From the NCBI GenBank assembly GCA_902462035.1, contig CABQAC010000002.1:1-25486 (forward strand): a DNA stretch of 25,486 nt, written 5' to 3'. Positions 23,029-25,486 of this stretch are shown here, in pieces. This DNA comes from an uncultured Eubacteriales bacterium (GTDB lineage Bacteria; Bacillota; Clostridia; Oscillospirales; Acutalibacteraceae). Position 1 is the stretch's first letter; the number at the start of each line of letters is the position of its first letter. Position numbers and translations under genes: made by a program. A model generated the notes under the pieces. That model did no database searches and was not told where the DNA came from. It worked only from the letters and a program-made list of their open reading frames with translations.

Positions 23029-23232
23029 ATGATTATTCGGATGGATGAGGGAAATAAGCTGGCTGAGGTATGGATGAGCCGTGCGGATCAGCAGGACCCG
23101 GCGCAAAAAAAGCGTGCGGAAGATTTCTACCGTCAGTGCCGGGAACAGCACATTTTTGTGGCTACCTACGAATCCGGTCGTGGAGATATAGCCGAAAACA
23201 CCGCCGCATTGCTGCATTACAATTGCTGTTAA
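23029..23232 (+). CDS. Small conserved-looking protein next to the serine recombinase (67 aa)
   Basis: The ATG follows GGGAGG by 7 bases; a hairpin CCGTTTTG/CAAAACGG (22973-22980/22993-23000) stands in its leader just before that site. The product is MIIRMDEGNKLAEVWMSRAD at its start, a charged helix in the middle, then FVATYESGRGDIAENTA and a short YNCC end. The ESG-x-GD segment followed by a Leu-Leu-x-Tyr-Asn end resembles small uncharacterised proteins that I associate with serine recombinases on clostridial elements, but I cannot name a family. A directionality factor or regulator of the recombinase is possible. A terminator follows 34 bases after the stop, so it is transcribed separately from the recombinase. 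Confidence 0.65.
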   Translation: MIIRMDEGNKLAEVWMSRADQQDPAQKKRAEDFYRQCREQHIFVATYESGRGDIAENTAALLHYNCC

Positions 23233-23265
23233 GTTCGTACTGTCCCAATTAAATAGCCGTATTCC

Positions 23266-23293
23266 GCCTGCAAATCCATTTGCAGGCTTTTTT
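23266..23293 (+). terminator. Rho-independent terminator between small gene and recombinase
   Basis: GCCTGCAAA (23266-23274) pairs with TTTGCAGGC (23279-23287), a perfect 9-bp stem with loop TCCA, followed directly by six Ts (23288-23293). Confidence 0.9.
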
Positions 23294-23309
23294 GTTTTCA
23301 AAATACTGC

Positions 23310-23338
23310 TTGCATTTCTGATTTTTCCGTGATACAAT
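23310..23338 (+). promoter_or_regulatory. Possible promoter of the serine recombinase
   Basis: TTGCAT (23310-23315) and TACAAT (23333-23338) are 17 bases apart. The -10 box is good (5 of 6) and the -35 box is weak (3 of 6). It lies between the terminator at 23266 and the recombinase start, so the recombinase, and with it the fused spoVT part, probably has its own weak promoter. Confidence 0.45.
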
Positions 23339-23372
23339 GTTGTCAAACCACGCATCGAAATGAGTGATAACA

Positions 23373-25486
23373 TTGAAAATTGCCGGATACGCCCGTATTT
23401 CCGTGGATCTCCAGGAGGACAACCAGGAAAATACCAGTATTGAAAACCAAAAGCGCATTATCGAAGACTATGTTGCCACATATTTTCCGGACGCCGAATT
23501 GCACATCTATGAGGATCGTGACCGTTCCGGCTATACCTTTGCCCAGCGGGAAAATTATCAGATCATGCGCCGGGAATTGATGAGCGGTTCCGTAAAAATA
23601 CTAATTATCAAAGATTTTTCCCGTTTTTCCCGTCGTAACGGTCTGGGACTGTATGAGTTGGAAACTCTGCGGGACGCAGGGGTGCGCATCATTTCCATCG
23701 GTGATGGCATTGATTATCCTACCAGAGACGAATGGATGCTTATTCAGGTGAAATTCCTGGTAAACGAGATGCCGGTCACGGAAACCTCCAAAAAAGCCCG
23801 CCAGATCATTGCCAACCGCCAAAAGAACGGTAAATGGATCTGTGCTGTGCCGTATGGCTACCGCATCACAAACACGAAAGAAATGACCTATGAGATCGAT
23901 CCTCCTGCCGCCGAGGTCGTGCGGGAGATCTTCCGCTTGTATACCAATGGATGGGGCTACAAAAAAATTGCCAACTACCTGACGGAGCAGGGCATCCCGA
24001 CCCCACGGGCTAACGAGATCGCCCAAAAGGAGGCGGAGGGACTCCACACAAAGCTAAAAGCGAAGAACGACTGGAGCATTGTCACCATCAGCAGCACATT
24101 GCAAAACGATTTTTATATCGGCACGCTGCGCCAGAAAAAGTATACACGCAAAGGCATCAACGGCAAAGATATGCGTGTAGACACGGAGGAGCAGATCGTC
24201 TTTGAAAATGTCCACGATCCGATCGTGGATACACGCACCTTCCTCTATGCGCAGGAGCAGCTCAAGCAGCGCTCCAAAAGCAACTATCGGGGAGAGAAAA
24301 AGTACGCCACCGACTATTCGGGGGTACTGTTCTGCGGGGATTGCGGCAGCCCGATGTTTTCCATGTCCCGCCCGGATCTGGCACCCGCTTACACCTGCGG
24401 CACCTATCACCGCCGGGGGCGCAAGGGCTGCACCTCCCACCATATCCGGGTGGATCAGCTGGACGAGCTGCTGCGGCGGTATATCCGGCGGGTGCAGGAT
24501 AACAGCGCCGCTATGCTGCAGCAGTTAAAAGCCGCTATCGCCGATCAGCCGGATCGGGAGGAACAGATCGGCTTGACGATGGAAAACCTGGACCAGCAGC
24601 TGCAAAGCGCTAAAGAACAGCTCAAGACAATATACAAGCGCAAGGTGCTGGATTCCATGGGAAAATCCGAAAGCGAAGCAGCCATTATTACAGAAGCCTA
24701 TGCGGATATTGAGAAAGAACTGACCGGGCGCATTGAAGGCTTGGAAAAGCAGCTGCTGGAAACCAACGACCGGCGCAATATGCTGCTGGAGACCAATCGC
24801 AAGGCGAAAACGGTAATGGATGTCTTTGAAAATATCCTCCGCAAGCCGAAGCTGGATCGACGGGATATCGGGCTGATCGTGGAGCGTATTACCGTCTATG
24901 AGGGGCGGGTCTGCATCCGGTTGCGTTCGGATGTGGATACCCTTCTCCGGCTGGATACGCCGACTGCCGGGGAGGATACCGTAAATTTTCCGCATGACAG
25001 TAAGGATATCGTAATTACCCAAAAGTCCGCAAAGCGTGCGGACAAGGTCTTTACTGTCAATGTTATCAACAGCGGCGACCCGCTGGAAATTTTCACTGAG
25101 CGGGACGGAGAGGTCGTTTTTAAGAAGTATTCCCCGGTGGGGGAGCTGTCTCCCTTTGCCGTGCAGTATGCCGATGTTCTTTCCCGCGCCTGTAATATGA
25201 CAGTGCTGATCTGCGACCGCGACCATGTGATCGCCGCCGCCGGCAGCAGCCGCAAGGAATTTTATGACCGGCGGGTGTCCGCGCAGCTGGATGAGCTGAT
25301 GGAGGGGCGGCAGGTCTATGTGGCACGCGCAGGCGGGGCGGAGCATCTGCAGCCGGTGGAGGCTCTTGAGCGTTATGCCTCGGTGGCCGCGCCGATCATG
25401 GCGGCCGGGGATGTGACCGGCGTGGTGTGCCTGCTGCAGCCGGAATCCGGCGCACTGCCCTCTGAGGGCGATGTGCGGCTGGCGCA
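23373..25486 (+). CDS. Large serine recombinase fused in frame to the 3' part of spoVT (runs off the window)
   Basis: The first ~567 residues are a large serine recombinase, which integrates or excises DNA through a 5'-phosphoserine. TTG 23373 is preferred as start because it places the nucleophile at Ser10 (MKIAGYARIS), the usual position; GTG 23364 is possible. Features in order: resolvase domain (1-~155, with EDRDRSGYTF, KDFSRFSRRN and ISIGDGIDYPT), recombinase domain (~165-300, CAVPYGYRI), zinc ribbon (FCGDCGSPM, then CGTYHRRGRKGC) and a coiled-coil stretch (~385-485). The frame has no stop after the recombinase. From codon 568 (25074) it reads GDPLEIFTERDGEV and continues as SpoVT to the window end. 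This is expected if attP lies at the 3' end of the recombinase gene and integration replaced its original tail by host codons. In the integrated state the cell would therefore make a recombinase-SpoVT chimera, or terminate elsewhere. Confidence 0.93.
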   Translation, partial: MKIAGYARISVDLQEDNQENTSIENQKRIIEDYVATYFPDAELHIYEDRDRSGYTFAQRENYQIMRRELMSGSVKILIIKDFSRFSRRNGLGLYELETLRDAGVRIISIGDGIDYPTRDEWMLIQVKFLVNEMPVTETSKKARQIIANRQKNGKWICAVPYGYRITNTKEMTYEIDPPAAEVVREIFRLYTNGWGYKKIANYLTEQGIPTPRANEIAQKEAEGLHTKLKAKNDWSIVTISSTLQNDFYIGTLRQKKYTRKGINGKDMRVDTEEQIVFENVHDPIVDTRTFLYAQEQLKQRSKSNYRGEKKYATDYSGVLFCGDCGSPMFSMSRPDLAPAYTCGTYHRRGRKGCTSHHIRVDQLDELLRRYIRRVQDNSAAMLQQLKAAIADQPDREEQIGLTMENLDQQLQSAKEQLKTIYKRKVLDSMGKSESEAAIITEAYADIEKELTGRIEGLEKQLLETNDRRNMLLETNRKAKTVMDVFENILRKPKLDRRDIGLIVERITVYEGRVCIRLRSDVDTLLRLDTPTAGEDTVNFPHDSKDIVITQKSAKRADKVFTVNVINSGDPLEIFTERDGEVVFKKYSPVGELSPFAVQYADVLSRACNMTVLICDRDHVIAAAGSSRKEFYDRRVSAQLDELMEGRQVYVARAGGAEHLQPVEALERYASVAAPIMAAGDVTGVVCLLQPESGALPSEGDVRLA
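25074..25094 (+). other. Predicted right attachment junction inside spoVT (codons 31-37)
   Basis: Left of 25074 the protein (KVFTVNVINS) has no SpoVT resemblance. From 25074 on it follows SpoVT closely, starting at the GDPLEIF of codons 31-37 in B. subtilis numbering. In intact SpoVT this is preceded by RRTLRIRE. The crossover must lie at or just after 25074, since the shared core cannot extend left of the homology. The partner junction, with spoVT codons 1-30, is not in the window, so the exact core cannot be set. Confidence 0.7.
25074..25486 (+). pseudogene. spoVT: spoVT, 3' part only (interrupted at codon 31, runs off the window)
   Basis: SpoVT is an AbrB-like regulator made in the forespore under sigma-G; its N-terminal swapped-hairpin domain binds DNA and its C-terminal GAF domain is a sensor and tetramerisation unit. 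The fragment matches B. subtilis SpoVT from codon 31: GDPLEIF, DGEVVFKKYSP, GEL, YAD-x-L, VLICDRD-x-x-IA and GSS-(K/R)-K/R-(D/E)-F/Y are all in register. About 137 codons are present up to the window end, out of a usual ~180. The missing first 30 codons hold most of the DNA-binding domain, so no functional SpoVT can be made from this copy while it is interrupted. The reading frame itself is undamaged, which suggests that precise excision could restore the gene. Confidence 0.88.

Noticed and set aside
1..25486. CRISPR arrays, tRNA or rRNA genes
   Set aside because: No regularly spaced direct repeats and no tRNA- or rRNA-like segments were seen on either strand.

Overview
The window looks like a piece of a mid-GC, spore-forming clostridium, probably a gut member of the Oscillospirales/Clostridia. 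The evidence is strong GGAGG-type ribosome-binding sites, TTGACA/TATAAT promoters, U-tract terminators, several site-specific recombinases of kinds common in gut Firmicutes, and a fragment of the sporulation regulator gene spoVT at the right edge. Everything here was read by eye; no database search was possible, so family names rest on motifs.

Left accessory block (1-3.9 kb, + strand unless stated). A possible tail of a tyrosine recombinase is followed by a terminator. Next comes a promoter-to-terminator unit with no convincing gene, about 450 nt and folded into many hairpins (313-763), which is a candidate structured RNA. Four small genes follow: two unrecognised proteins that seem to be remote paralogs, a small Cys-rich protein between them, and a zinc-ribbon protein on the minus strand. 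A minus-strand tyrosine integrase closes the block.

Polysaccharide block (4.0-20.6 kb, all +). A strong promoter leads into a helicase with six helicase-associated repeats, broken by three frameshifts. A tightly packed operon follows: sugar aminotransferase, initiating phosphosugar transferase, hexapeptide acetyltransferase, GT2, GT4, glucuronyl C5-epimerase-like protein, a second GT-B enzyme, UDP-GlcNAc 2-epimerase, pyruvyl transferase, Wzy-like polymerase, Wzx flippase, UDP-glucose 6-dehydrogenase and a NTP_transf_5 nucleotidyltransferase-fold protein. Together they suggest a Wzx/Wzy-type surface polysaccharide with an amino-deoxysugar at the reducing end, ManNAc, a uronic acid that may be epimerised to its L-form, and acetyl and pyruvyl decorations. 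The outer genes are GC-rich and the middle ones AT-rich, as in loci whose centre is exchanged.

Right recombination block (20.7-25.5 kb). A MazF-like toxin gene sits behind two perfect hairpins, and a second tyrosine recombinase lies upstream of it, both on the minus strand. Then comes about 770 bases of mostly non-coding DNA full of inverted repeats, a small protein gene, and a large serine recombinase. The recombinase frame has no stop: it runs directly into codon 31 of spoVT and continues through the SpoVT GAF region to the window end. The simplest reading is that a serine-recombinase element is integrated inside spoVT, that the right junction is seen here, and that everything to its left, including the polysaccharide locus, may lie on that element. 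The left junction and the first 30 codons of spoVT are not in the window. This is the most interesting signal.
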